64,000 nucleotides of DNA from Symbiodinium sp. CCMP2592 (GCA_905221615.1 CAJNDT010003235.1:690560-754559), one strand, 5' to 3'. Shown: positions 11,722 to 22,280, counted from the stretch's first letter. Notes: generated by a model from the letters alone, not told the origin. Translations and numbers: made by a program.

Positions 11722-11991
11722 TTAACAAAAGCATGCAAGGCAGCCAGTTGATTGGGCCTCGTCAGCGTTTGGATCCTCTGCTTCGCGGCACACAGGCTCC
11801 TGCTTCGACACGTGAGTTCTTGCCTCTTCCTCCTCCTCTTGCTCACTGCAGTCGAGGATTTCGTTCGAATCGCTGGTCTCCTGTGTCATTGAGTATACAA
11901 AAGACACTGCTCCTCGCTGGCAGCAGCTGGCTCTTCGACCATCCAACCACGTTGTTCGGCGCATTGTTGACCAAAAAACTTTGCGAGTCAC
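11722..11991 (-). CDS. Unrecognised ORF of 89 residues, possible exon
   Basis: The frame holds an acidic stretch (CSEQEEEEEARTHVSKQEP) and ends in GCLACFC. It lies about 190 bp downstream, in the minus direction, of another plausible frame at 12182-12442, so the two could be exons of one gene. Overlapping plus frames make this uncertain. Confidence 0.25.
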   Translation of the reverse strand: MTRKVFWSTMRRTTWLDGRRASCCQRGAVSFVYSMTQETSDSNEILDCSEQEEEEEARTHVSKQEPVCREAEDPNADEAQSTGCLACFC

Positions 11992-12181
11992 AAGCTTTTA
12001 TCGTTAGAAATGAGGCAGCGGCAGAGGAAAGTCGGGTGCTCCGAACAGCCCTGCGGCTCTTCGCTTGAGAAACTGTCCGGGCAGTGGCACATCTTGGAGC
12101 ATGAATGAATTTGAAATGAGACTCAGACAAAGCCGGGAAGCTCAAACAATACAATGGACATGTTGCCACTACAAGTTCTGT

Positions 12182-12442
12182 CTATGCAGCTGCCGGCTTT
12201 CTTGATGGAGATCTGTCAAAGCCATTGTAAATACACGTCCAAATGTCCTGTAGGACGGTGGTCGGTTTGTAACCCATGGATCTGAGGTCTTCGCTCTGGG
12301 CCCTGTCAAGCGTGGAATCAGCTCGAACTTCCTTCGTCGCCGGCAGGAGCCATCGGCGCACCTCTTCTGTCTGAGAATCTGCTTTGAAGACCTCGCAAGC
12401 ACTTTGCTCAGCTTCTGCAGATTTACGCATAGACGCACTCAT
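12182..12442 (-). CDS. Unrecognised ORF of 86 residues, possible exon
   Basis: Starting at the ATG at 12442 the frame reads MSASMRKSAEAEQ, then an amphipathic stretch TEEVRRWLLPATKEVRAD, and ends SPSRKPAAA. Composition is protein-like, and the upstream part of the same open frame is repeat-derived, which argues for this internal start. No known domain. Confidence 0.3.
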   Translation of the reverse strand: MSASMRKSAEAEQSACEVFKADSQTEEVRRWLLPATKEVRADSTLDRAQSEDLRSMGYKPTTVLQDIWTCIYNGFDRSPSRKPAAA

Positions 12443-12499
12443 GACGACAACCAAGTTTAGAGATCTGTGCACTGTTGTAAGAATAAATAGGAACCTCCG

Positions 12500-12835
12500 G
12501 CCCACTGTATAGGTGAAACGGAAGGCCCGGAACCTGGAGCCTCTAGCCCACTGTAGAAGTGAAACGGAACCTGAAGTCTCTGGCCCACTGTAGCGTTGAA
12601 ATGGAAAGTGTGGAACCTGGGCAGAAACTGGGGCTGGGACTGGCTGGGCTCGGTTGGGTGGGCTGGTGGGCGGGGGGCGGGAGTTCTGTGACTGGAACCT
12701 GATTTTGAATTGGGGCTGGCACAGCCGCAGCGGGAGTTTTGCGACTGCAACCGTATTTTGAGGCCCACACCGGGCGGGAGTTTTGTGATTGAAACCTGAT
12801 TTGGATTCTGTTGGGGGGGAGGGCTGGAGGCTGGG
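12500..12835 (+). repeat. Two short-unit minisatellites
   Basis: 12500-12620 holds three units around GCCCACTGTAGAAGTGAAAC (about 50 bp each). 12660-12810 holds three units around CGGGAGTTTTGTGACTGGAA (about 55 bp each). The second family is shared with 11100-11275. Confidence 0.75.
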
Positions 12836-13307
12836 GCTGGGGGCTGGCACTGCAGATTGAATTTAGGTTGGAGTTGAAATTGACGGTTTAGGGGATTCAA
12901 CGCAAGCAATGACAAGCAATTTCTATTTATTTCTTTCTTGAGGGTTTGGGGTTTAGGGTTCGGGGGTTGGGGTGCATGGAACCTGGGATGTGCTTAGCCT
13001 TTCCCGAAAGGGACTGGAGTTTGAACCGCTAGGGCTAGAAAAATCAGGACTTGAGTTAAATGGTTTAGGGCTAGAAGTTCCAGCGTTGAAAGCTCAGTCT
13101 GTACGGTTTCGAACTCAAAACGTTAAGGCTTCCAGTTCGGGCTCAGGGCTGAGATGTAGACGCTTAGCATCTTGGGATTTCTAGGCCCAGCATGGACACC
13201 TGCAATTTTGGGGTTTAGCGTTCAGAGCTTTGGCTCTGCAGATTTACGGCCGAAGGCTTTGAGTGCTAGGGTGGAGATGTGGTGCAGGGAGTGCAAGTCT
13301 GGGTCCT

Positions 13308-13512
13308 ACGGTTGATGATATTAATCCTGCATTACCCATAATAAGGAATATACCATAATTCCCATAGTTTAGGGCCCTTAAAGTCATGCAGGATTGATAT
13401 CATAATCCCTAAACCCTATAGATCCCCTTAAAGGTACCCTTATAGATCCCTTTAAAGGAACCCTTATAGATCCCCTTCTAAAGGAACCCCTAGCATTTAT
13501 ATCATCAACCGT
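13308..13512. mobile_element. MITE-like element, family C, internally expanded copy
   Basis: The outer ends TACGGTTGATGATAT and ATATCATCAACCGTA are perfect inverted repeats. The inner pair AATCCTGCA/TGCAGGATT is also present. Between the inner right arm and the outer right end sits about 105 bp of tandem TAGATCCCCTTAAAGG units, the same unit found alone at 19790-19865. Confidence 0.65.
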
Positions 13513-14129
13513 AGCATGGCGGATTCGTGATGCAAGCTTTGGCGGCTTGTGGGATCTCGGGATTGGGATGGACGATGTCAGGCCGAGCCGGCCGAAGGAC
13601 TCTGCGTTAAATCCAAACGCCACGATTACTGGGTTCTTGTTAAGGAACTTAGTTTAAGTTCTCACAGTCAGGAAACCATGTAATTTACGATAGATCGCAT
13701 TTCGGTACTTCAAATGGTTCCTTGACATTAACCCAGATTTGCAAACGCAGTCATCGAAAGCTCCTCGTGGTAGTCGTACCTTAAAGGCTTGGGGCGTAGG
13801 GACGAGGAGTTGCCCGGCAGAAGGTGGAATCGCTGACATCTTAATGTGGGCTTCTCACGATATTAAGGGGTCCTTTTGGAGGGGCTTTTCAGAATAAGGG
13901 TCTCACTGAGAGTCTCACTGCTTAGGATGTATGCTGAGGCCCCTAATGTTATGAAAGGCTTAACGCCATACACATGGTCCTGCACATGGATTCTGCTTCG
14001 GGCTGAAAAACGTTCTGGGTTTATGGGTTCGGGGCTCGAAGGGTTCAGGATTTAAGGCTTCGGAGAGCTCGAACCATCGACGCAACTCGGCGCGGGCGAC
14101 CGAGGGCCTGACCCCTTAGAAGCCTAAAC
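13513..14129. other. No gene recognised
   Basis: Unique sequence. Minus open frames (13654-13839, 14045-14293) carry no recognisable motif, and the second overlaps a MITE. Confidence 0.4.
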
Positions 14130-14321
14130 TTACCTTTGGCTACTAGGGAATGGAGGAATGGGGTACAATTATAACTACCACTGCTGATGGACAAAATCCT
14201 GCATGACCCTAAGGACTCTGAACTATGGGAACTATGGTATATTCCTTGTAAAGGGTAGTGCAGGATTTTGTCCATCAACAGTATTACTACCATTCTTCCA
14301 TTCCCTACTAACCAAAGGTAA
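14130..14321. mobile_element. Family B MITE disrupted by a family C MITE
   Basis: The outer ends TTACCTTTGG and CCAAAGGTAA match the 80-bp family B copy at 7491-7570. Its centre is interrupted by a 93-bp element that is itself a family C palindrome (14185-14277). Removing the insert restores a B element of normal length. Confidence 0.8.
14185..14277. mobile_element. Family C MITE nested inside family B
   Basis: Inverted ends TGATGGACAAAATCCTGCA and TGCAGGATTTTGTCCATCA. Homologous copies are at 13308, 21735 and 32157. The nesting shows C was active after this B copy had inserted. Confidence 0.8.
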
Positions 14322-14329
14322 GTAGAATG

Positions 14330-14880
14330 TGAGCCAGAGTCACAACGGTGTAGCGCTCAGGGCACTACTGTGTAGGGTTTCAGGGTTTGGAGTTTAGAGC
14401 TTCAGGGTTCAGGGCGCATCTAGGGTTTGGTTTCAGGCTTCTCTCAGCAGCAACACTACTGTCACCAAGCCTGTCAACAGTACAAAGAGCAAGAGGTATC
14501 ACAAAGATGCGCATCCTAAGTGTGACAATGATACTGTAATGCCCCCGACAATCTCCCCCAAACCCTAACCCCTAAACTCCCAAACCCTCAACTCCCCAAG
14601 CTCCTAACCCCTAAACCCCAAACCTCAACTCCCCAAACCCCTAACCCTGAACTCCCAAAAAAGCCAAGAGGCTCCCGGATGTGCGCGGCGACGACTGGCT
14701 TGGCAGACTGCAATGACGATATGACGGGTGGCCTGTAGACCGCTTCTCCTGTGCAACATTGAGGGCTTAAGGGTTCATTAGCACCAGTAGGAATATTATC
14801 AGAAGCACTATTTGTACCAGCATCTTTTGTTAATAATTGCCGTGGATCTTTTTATATTAGCATCAGAACTGTAACCGTAA
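14330..14880. other. Degenerate telomere-like filler
   Basis: Loose CCCTAAACC and CCCCTAACCC words (14560-14660) in unique DNA. Nothing coding seen. Confidence 0.45.
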
Positions 14881-14899
14881 AAACTCTAAACCTCGAAGC

Positions 14900-15245
14900 C
14901 CTGAACACGCTAAACCTTCTGACCACTGGCCTGATCTCAAGCCTTACTTGCCTCGAGCTGGCCCAAAATCCTAAACTCCAATGAACCCTGAACCAAAATG
15001 CCATGAACCCCACTACTACCCTAAAAAAACATGACTCCAGCTACCCTGCGTGCCCGATTGACCTCCACCTTGCAGCCCTGAACACGCTAAACCTTCCGAC
15101 CACTGGCCCTGGCCTTTGATCTCCGGCCTTACTTGCCTCGAGCTGGCCCAAAATCCTAAACTCCAATGAACCCTGAACCCGAATGCCATAAACCCCACCA
15201 CCCCAAAACATCATGACTCCAGCTACCCTGCGTGCCCGATTGACC
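14900..15245 (+). repeat. Two-copy tandem duplication, ~176-bp unit
   Basis: GAACACGCTAAACCTTC begins each copy (14902 and 15078). Each runs through a block containing ACTTGCCTCGAGCTGGCCC and ends in CTGCGTGCCCGATTGACCT. The copies differ by point changes and small indels. Confidence 0.85.
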
Positions 15246-15373
15246 TACACCCCTAAACCCTAAACCCTAAACCCTAAACCCCTAAACCCTAAACCCTAAA
15301 CCCCTAAACCCTAAACCCTAAACCCCTAAACCCCTAAACCCTAAACCCTAAACCCTAAACCCTAAACCCCTTG
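15246..15373 (-). repeat. Best-preserved telomere-like run (CCCTAAA)
   Basis: About 17 near-perfect units of CCCTAAA with occasional CCCCTAAA. The length and purity suggest a relatively recent insertion or expansion compared with the degenerate runs nearby. Confidence 0.9.
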
Positions 15374-16261
15374 CACCCCAAAGCTTCAACCCTTGGAACT
15401 TCTGGGTTCTGGCCTGAGGCATTGTTGGCCGCAGCCGGGTCAGAGGTCCTTTCCGCTGCGGGCTCCGAAGGGCGAAGATTCTTGTAGAGTCATAGCTCTA
15501 AACCCTAAATGTAAAATTTTCAAAATTAAATACACATTTTAAATATAATAATAATAATAATTTCAGATTTAATCGTTAAATCTGAGACCTGAACCCTGAA
15601 CCCTAAACGCCTCTTCGAAATATCCAGACCCTCAAGATGGAGCTCAAGGCCCGAAACCTTCGACTAAGATACTTGAAACGCTTCGATGAAACAGGCTAAA
15701 GCTTAGGGTCACTTTTTGGGTCCTTATTATAATACGGCACCTATTATTTGTGCTATACAAAAAGGGACCTTAATCTTGACAACTACCCATATTGCTACTT
15801 CTACGACATATTTCTAGCCGTATGGTAGGTTTCGGGCGCATCGAGGATTCGCATTGCCTTAGAAAGGGGCAGTGCAACGAGGATTGGCGAGTATCAGAGG
15901 AGCTGGCATCTAGTGCTCAAGGTTCAGGAAGGACGTGAGAATGTGAGTCGGAAGCAATACGAGCTAGACCTCAGTGAGTAGCGAAGCTGACAACGAATAC
16001 CGTATCAAGTCGTCCAGTGAGATCAAGTGGTGATTTCGATCAAGGATAAGCAAACCGCGCGTCTGAAACCGGAGTCCCCACCAACCGACGTAAACGGCTT
16101 TGCAGTTTAACCCTTAAACCCCAAACTTGCCATAAACCCTTAAACCTAAACATCCCTAAGCCCGAAGCCCCCGAAGCCACCTGACCATCTGGCCGGGTGC
16201 GGCCAGGAAATCGGGCTTCGTCATCTCGTCGGCCCTGCCAAGCACAACAGCTTGAAGGCTT
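15374..16261. other. No gene; one half MITE
   Basis: Unique DNA. ATAATAATAATAATTT at 15548 is a short AT repeat. The right end of a family I element lies at about 15710-15789 (CTTGACAACTACCC). No coding signal. Confidence 0.45.
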
Positions 16262-16370
16262 CCCAGAGACTCCAATATCCCTTAATTACGGAGTATTCCT
16301 GAAATCATAGTAGGATCCCTAGTCTGATTTAAGGCATATTCCTGAATTAAAGGATATTGGAGTCTCTGGG
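16262..16370. mobile_element. MITE-like palindrome, family J
   Basis: Arms CCCAGAGACTCCAATATCC and GGATATTGGAGTCTCTGGG are perfect inverted repeats; inner TTAATT/AATTAA extends the pairing. Single copy in the window. Confidence 0.7.
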
Positions 16371-16675
16371 TTCTTGGTGAAACATACAGGGTCATCCTAT
16401 CAGCATGTACCAAGCTTGTATGACATGCATACATGTATGAAGCTTTTCATAGGGCGTTACGCGGTGGTATAATAAGGGTTTATAAATAGGCTTTGCGGAT
16501 AAAGCTCGAGGTTTGAGTCGTAAGGCATTTCGGCCTGAGCCCGTCGGGATTCCAAACACGGAACCCTGAACCCGAAAAAACCCTAAACAATAACCTCCAA
16601 GGCCTAAACCCCAAATCCCACGCAAGGATTCGGAACATGTCGGGTAGTTGCCTTACTTCCGTGAACGTACCCTAA

Positions 16676-16796
16676 ACCCCAAATCCTAAACCCTAAACCC
16701 TAATCTGGGCTTCGTTAAAAGAATTCAGATTTAGGGTTTTCCGTTTGGGGCTTAGGGTTTAGGGTTTAGGGTTTAGGGTTTAGGGTTTAGGGTTCA
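16676..16796. repeat. Head-to-head telomere-like runs
   Basis: CCCTAAACCCTAAACCC at 16688-16710 is followed within 40 bp by seven TTTAGGG units (16747-16796), giving an inverted pair. Confidence 0.85.
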
Positions 16797-17196
16797 GCAG
16801 CTCTGACTTTGAAGATTTAAGGTCAAGCTATTTCTAGTCAAGCTATCTTCAAGAATAAACCCCACCCGCCCAGAGAATCCCCTCACATTAGAATTATAGT
16901 TTTATTTCTTTTGGCTTGAATTATTAAATACTAACTTACATACGACTCACGACTCAAAGAATCTATCATATTTGCAACCGTCGTCGATTCGCAAGTAGAC
17001 CGTAAGTTACCGTTAAAATGTTGAAAGTGTAAGAAGAAAGCACTACCCACAGCAGCTGAGGCTGCGGTCACGCCATCGCTTTACAGTAGCAACTGCAGCT
17101 ATCAAGCTTCTTTGCGATGACCGTTCAAGGCAGCGCATTGAGCAACTGATCAAGAACGACTCAAAACCTTGGCCGTGGCACACTAACAAGCACACC
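16797..17196. other. No feature recognised
   Basis: Unique sequence between telomere-like runs and the 47-bp minisatellite. Nothing seen. Confidence 0.4.
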
Positions 17197-17700
17197 TTCG
17201 TGTGCAACTAGCATCCTTGGTTTTGCCTTGTCAGATGGAAACCAGCGTGGTCAACTAGCATCCTTCTTTTTGCCTTGTCAGATGGAAACAGGTCAACTAG
17301 CATCCTTGTTTTAGCCTTGTCAGATGGAAACCAGCATGGTCAACTAGCATCCTTTTTTGCCTTGGCACACGGAAACCAGCGTGTGCAACTAGCATCCTTC
17401 TTTTTGCCTTGCAAAATGGAAACCAGCGTGGTCAACTAGCATCCTTGTTTTTGCCTTGCAAAATGGAAACCAGCGTGGTCAACTAGCATCCTTGTTTTTG
17501 CCTTGTCAGATGGAAACCAGCGTGGTCAACTAGCATCCTTGTTTTTGCAGGAGGAAACCAGAGTGTCCAACTAGCATCCTTCTTTTTGCCTTGCAAAATG
17601 GAAACCAGCGTGGTCAACTAGCATCCTTGTTTTTGCCTTGCAAAATGGAAACCAGCATGGTCAACTAGCATCCTTCTTTTTGCCTTGTCAGATGGAAACC
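17197..17700 (+). repeat. Minisatellite, ~47-bp unit, 11 copies
   Basis: Each unit contains CAACTAGCATCCTT, a T-run, GCCTTG and GGAAACCAGC. The variable part is GTCAGAT versus CAAAATG, which alternates between units. One unit (about 17530) lacks the GCCTTG half. Confidence 0.9.
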
Positions 17701-18481
17701 GTAGGCCGCTAAACACTGGGGGCCCTGGCCCTAAACCCCAGGCCCCTAAACACTGGAGCCTTAAACCCGAGGCTGCTAAACACTGGAAGCCAGGGAGGGG
17801 AGGGGAGGAGAGGGGAGGGGAGGGGAGGGGCGGGGAGGGGAAGGGGGTAGGGGAGGGGAGGGGAGGGGAGGCGAGGGGAGGCGAGGGGAGGAGGGGAGGC
17901 GAGGGGAGGGGAGGGGAGGGGGAGGGGAGGGTAGGGGAGGGGAAAGGAGGGGAGGGGGGGGGCAGGGGAGGGCAGGGGAGGGGAGGGGAGGGGAGGGAGG
18001 GGAGGGGAGGGGGGGGAGGGGGAGGGGAGGGGAGGGAGGGAGGGGAGTGAGGGGAGGGGAGGGGGAGGGGAGGGGAGGGGAGGGGGAGGGAAGGGGAGGG
18101 AGGGGAGGGGAGGGGAGGGGAGGGAAGGGGAGGGAGGGGGAGCCCTAAACCCGAGGCCCCTAAACACTGGGGCCCTAAACCGTAGGCCGCTAAACACTGC
18201 AAGCCCTGGCTCTAAACCCGAGGCCCCTAAACACTGGAGCCCAAAACCCTAGGCCCTAAACCCTGGAGCCCTAAACCCGAGGCTGCTAAACACTGGAGAA
18301 ACGTCAAAAGCCACGAGTTTTGATCAAGAGCCAGCCCTAAACCCAAGGCCACTGGGGCCCTAAACCGTAGGCCGCTAAACACTGGGGGCCCTGGCTCTAA
18401 ACCCGAGGCCCCTAAACACTGGGTCCCTAAACCCTAGGCCCTAAACCCTGGAGCCCTAAACCCGAGGCTGCTAAACACTGG
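17701..18481 (+). repeat. CCTAAACACTGG repeats around a polypurine tract
   Basis: Units of CCCTAAACCCGAGGC and CCTAAACACTGGGGCC (telomere-like words inside a longer 30-bp unit) flank a purine block on both sides and continue to 18481. A single copy of the 20-mer repeat appears early, at 18305-18330. Confidence 0.8.
17788..18141 (+). repeat. Polypurine GGGGA tract (~355 bp)
   Basis: Almost only G and A on the plus strand, in GGGGAGGGGA units with a few C and T. The overlapping long open frames (Pro/Ser/Leu on minus, Gly/Arg on plus) are composition artefacts. Confidence 0.95.
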
Positions 18482-18782
18482 AAAAACGTCAAAAGCCACG
18501 AGTTTTGATCAAAAGCCACGAGTTTTGATCAAAAGCCACGAGTTTTGATCAAAAGCCACGAGTTTTGATCAAAAGCCACGAGTTTTGATCAAAAGCCACG
18601 AGTTTTGATCAAAAGCCACGAGTTTTGATCAAAAGCCACGAGTTTTGATCAAAAGCCACGAGTTTTGATCAAAAGCCACGAGTTTTGATCAAAAGCCACG
18701 AGTTTTGATCAAAAGCCACGAGTTTTGATCAAAAGCCACGAGTTTTGATCAAAAGCCACGAGTTTTGATCAAAAGCCACGAA
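18482..18782 (+). repeat. 20-bp satellite, ~14.5 copies, self-complementary
   Basis: The unit AAAAGCCACGAGTTTTGATC repeats without variation from 18490 to 18780. Across each junction GATCAAAA and TTTTGATC are inverted around GCCACGAG, so every unit can form an 8-bp stem. No spacers and no cas genes are present, so it is not a CRISPR array. Confidence 0.95.
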
Positions 18783-18813
18783 GTCATTAGGGTTTAAATT
18801 ACTATAGGTAGAG

Positions 18814-18895
18814 AGGTTTAGGGTTTAGGGTTTAGGGTTTAGGGTTTAGGGTTTAGGGTTTAGGGTTTAGGATTTGGGGTTTAGGGTTTAGGGTT
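18814..18895 (+). repeat. Telomere-like run (TTTAGGG)
   Basis: About 11 units, the first eight nearly perfect. Confidence 0.9.
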
Positions 18896-19544
18896 GAGGT
18901 TGCGTGGCGGGGGAAGAATAGTTTGGGTCAAGCGCGTTGGGTTCAGGGTTTGGAACTGGGGCGAGACCACAAACTTTGAACCCTCAACGACCCTAAACCC
19001 CAAACCCCCCTCAACGATTTAGGGCTGATCTTTTAAGGTAAACCAAGGCCACAACCGCCCCCCGAGGCCCTTGACTCGCCCTCGAGATGAGGTCTCTCGC
19101 GGAGTGCTTCACGAGCACCAATGACAGACGAAGGGCACGTTGAATAGCAATCGACAAGCAATAATCAACATAGTGATGACAGCCAAACCCTACAGTACAC
19201 CCAAACCCAAGCCCTAAACCTGGCCTAACCAAACCCAACTGCAGACCCTATCTAAACCCTCCATTACTATGTCTTCAGGCTGCCTAACCCCTAAACCCGA
19301 ACCTCAAAAGCCAAATCCACAAGCAAGGACAAGAGAAGTCGTCGGCCCCACCCAGGAGAGTAGGAGCGGCTGAATCCGCCCTGGCACGACAGCCGGAATT
19401 TACGATGCTTATCTCGTGCTTTATAGGGTTCCATAGGCTTGAGGATGGAGAACTTCGCGGCGAGGGTTCAAAGTCCGGGGTTTAGAGTGTAAGGTTCAAG
19501 GTTTCGGCGGCTGAGGAGGAGCTTTCTTCGGGCCTGAGGCTGTT
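18896..19544. other. No gene recognised
   Basis: Unique DNA with scattered telomere-like words. The 75-codon minus frame at 19011-19238 has no recognisable motif. Confidence 0.4.
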
Positions 19545-19598
19545 AGGGTTTAGGGTTTAGGGTTTAGGGTTTAGGGTTTAGGGTTTAGGGTTTAGGGA
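19545..19598 (+). repeat. Telomere-like run (TTTAGGG)
   Basis: Seven consecutive units. Confidence 0.9.
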
Positions 19599-19789
19599 AG
19601 TAAAGCTATCTGAAGCCGGAGACCATAAGGCTTTGGGCTGTACTGGGAAGGGATTTTGATTCGGACGGACACGGATTGATGTAGGTTGCAGTCATAAAAA
19701 CCTCTGAAACCCTGAGCCCTAAACCCGAAACCCCAAAGCCCTAGACCCTAAACCCAAAGCCCTAAACCCTAAACCCGAAACCCCAAGAA

Positions 19790-19865
19790 ACCCTTATAGA
19801 TCCCTTTATAGATCCCTTATAGATCCCTTTAAAGGAACCCTTATAGATCCCTTTAAAGGACCTAA
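19790..19865 (+). repeat. TAGATCCCTTTAAAGG tandem units
   Basis: ACCCTTATAGATCCCTTTAA repeats about four times. The same unit fills the expanded family C element at 13308-13512, so it probably spread by copying between loci. Confidence 0.75.
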
Positions 19866-20407
19866 ACCCGAAACCCTAGCTTCCGTGCCCGGCGCGCCCG
19901 CTGCAGGACCACCGCGATTGGAGCCTCGGACTTAAATCTTCAGAGGAGAACCCAGTAGTATAAGGACCTTGATAATTAGAATAAGGTTTTGGGGTACATG
20001 ATAGTTTAATGACAATAAGGAGCCCCCAAAACTAGTAGTTGTAGTTATCCAGGCCTCTACAGTAGGTCCGTGGCTTAACCCAAAAGGAAGTCTTCATACG
20101 GTTTACGGTCCATGCATTCCTCAACAGACAGCTTCTGTGTTTCTGAAAGGCAGGGACGACGCTTTCTGGCCTGAGGAAGATCATGACTACAATCATAGTC
20201 ATTAGCACATTATTTGCAACACAAGTGCCTTCTGCCCCGAAAGCTTGCTAAACCATAAACCCTCCAAACCCGAAACCTGCAACCGTGTCTTTGGCCCTCA
20301 TTGGCCTGCGGGCTCAGGCACCGGAGGGTGAGTCCTACACAGTGGTTACGGCGGTTGTAGGATTTAGCTTTAAAAGGCGTGTAGCCTTCAACAAAAGTGA
20401 GGATGCT
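19866..20407. other. Possible decayed MITE, otherwise empty
   Basis: GATAATTAGAATAAGGTTTTG at about 19969 resembles the left part of the element at 22457, and CCCCCAAAACTA opposes it at 20023. I see no gene. Confidence 0.35.
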
Positions 20408-20514
20408 GAGAGGGTTTTCGAAAACAGGGGGTACCTTGTTTTGGGGTCCTTGTAATAAGGATCGTACTATTTAGGGTACTATATTAGGGTCCCCTATTTT
20501 CGGAAACTCTCATA
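20408..20514. mobile_element. MITE-like palindrome, family E copy 1
   Basis: Ends GAGAGGGTTTTCGAAAA and TTTTCGGAAACTCTC, centre GGTCCTTGTAATAAGGATC. Shares its centre with copies at 21263 and 31961. Confidence 0.7.
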
Positions 20515-21262
20515 AATCGCTATATCATGTCATAAGAGCGTGCAGAATAAGCCTGGAACCCGTAAGATATGGGTGCCTACATGCATCGACCAGGGTTTTG
20601 GGGGGCTTCGTAGTGTAAAACATACTTAGGAGCTAAGGGATAATGTTGCTGGTTTAGTTCTTTAGAGTCCCTGAGCACGTCATGACTCCAATATCAGTTT
20701 TAAGGTCTTAGTTGGAGTAGAGTTTCTCGCTGTTCTACTCATACGGGCACAAAAAGTAATGTTATTACAAAGCATTTTCTATGAGCCTTACCCCTACACC
20801 CTAAACTCTAAACCCTGAGCCTTAACCCTAAACCCTGAACCGTTGCACCAGTGTTAGGATGTCAGGTAAGGCTGCGCTGCTAAGGGCTCTGAATGCCCGA
20901 AAATGAAACTAGGTTGGCCCTTTAAAGCCTCTGAAAAATATTCGTAAATAGGGTCCTACTAAGCCCAATGAGGGAAAATATAAAATGTCCCAAAGGCCTA
21001 CCTAGGAAACCAATGAAGTGTAAGACTCTATATTTAAACAAACTACAATATCCTGTAGTCTAACAGACACGACAATGTACTATAAACCACTGTGATATGT
21101 TGTACTATGCTGTAGTAAAACCAGCATATACAATAATATATTGTATACTATACTATGACGGCAAGAACCCTAAACCGAGCCCTGTTCAGGATTCTGGTGC
21201 TTAGGGTCAAAAATCGATGCTATGGCTCAGGCTAAGTCTGGGAGGTTGCTTCCAGCTCTAGG
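20515..21262. other. No gene recognised
   Basis: AT-rich unique sequence with CCCTAAA words near 20790-20835 and an ATATACAATAATATATTG palindromic stretch at about 21125-21150. Confidence 0.4.
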
Positions 21263-21371
21263 ATATGGGACTTTCCGAAATTAGGGGTACCATATTTGGG
21301 GGTCCTTCTAATAAGGATCCTACTATTTAGGGTACTATATTAGGGTCCCCTATTTTCGGAAACTCCCATAT
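21263..21371. mobile_element. MITE-like palindrome, family E copy 2
   Basis: Ends ATATGGGACTTTCCGAAA and TTTTCGGAAACTCCCATAT pair with one mismatch; the centre contains AATAAGGATCCTACTATTTA. Confidence 0.75.
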
Positions 21372-21734
21372 TAGCGAAGCGCTCCCACGTAGCTACCCGA
21401 GGGCCCGGGGGGAGCACGAGAAGAAGGATCAGCAGAAAGATGGCGCACACGGGGATCATCGACCTCAGCCGCGATTGGGTTTAGGGTTTAACCCTAAGGG
21501 TTTAGGGTTTAGGGTTTACCCGGAACCGCTGGCAATAGTAAAGCAAGGCAAACACGGAGCCGAAAGAATTTCCAGTTTGTGCGTGGCGCCTACACATGCC
21601 AGCCATGATGAGACTCGACCCCACACCCCAAAGCAAAACAGCATGAGCTCGACCTTCACAAAAGCCGCCCAAAACGTCGTCAAGGTTTAGGGTTGATGGG
21701 CTTAGGGTTGAGAGCTCATGACTGCCTGCACTAC
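21372..21734 (+). other. Short unique stretch with telomere-like words
   Basis: A few TTTAGGG words at 21478-21515. The 71-codon plus frame here is translated partly from the repeat and I do not call it. Confidence 0.4.
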
Positions 21735-21839
21735 TACGGTTGATGATATATATCCTGCATTACCCATAATAAGGAATGTACCATAAATCCCATAGTTTAG
21801 GGCTCTTAAGGTAATGCAGGATTTCTGTCATCAACCGTA
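21735..21839. mobile_element. MITE-like palindrome, family C copy
   Basis: Complete 105-bp copy with ends TACGGTTGATGATAT and TCATCAACCGTA and inner ATCCTGCATTACC / GGTAATGCAGGAT. It is the clearest reference for the family. Confidence 0.8.
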
Positions 21840-22144
21840 CCACTCATTAGCCTGCGCAGGTGGCTTCTTCTCTGAGGCTAGCACCCCCACTGGAAGCCGT
21901 ACGACTTGCCTTTCGATGCAGAAGAAGTGATTTCGAGGGCCAAGCTTGGATAATAGTATGCATGATATTGTTTTTTATCTATATGCTGAAAAGTTTTTCA
22001 TTTATATATCTGTGTTGGAATATTTTAGTAACTAGTTTGTATTTATCCAACTTCTTTATGTATTCATCTGATTTCATATGAGATTGTCGTGATTTAGCGT
22101 TCTGGTTTAGGATCTTTGATTCGGCAGCTTCTGGGGTCCAGTGC

Positions 22145-22280
22145 TACTTGGAGGGTCGGGGGACTTAGTAAGTAGGTAGTAAGTAGACTTATAAGTACCC
22201 TAAAAGGGACCCTAATTGGGGTTATGGTACTTATAAGTCCCTAAAATAACCAGTTACTAAGTCCCCCGACCCTCCAAGTA
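22145..22280. mobile_element. MITE-like palindrome, family D copy 1 (complete)
   Basis: Ends TACTTGGAGGGTCGGGGGAC and GTCCCCCGACCCTCCAAGTA are perfect 20-bp inverted repeats extending into ACTTAGTAA/TTACTAAGT. 136 bp, non-coding. Confidence 0.85.

Noticed and set aside
15246-15373. True telomere or chromosome end
   Set aside because: Unique and repetitive DNA continues on both sides and runs occur in both orientations.
17618-18202. Long Pro/Ser/Leu minus ORF and Gly/Arg plus ORF
   Set aside because: Both are translations of the GGGGA polypurine tract; stops are simply absent from this DNA.
18482-18782. Regular 20-bp repeats as a CRISPR array
   Set aside because: There are no spacers between units, no cas genes, and the context is eukaryotic.
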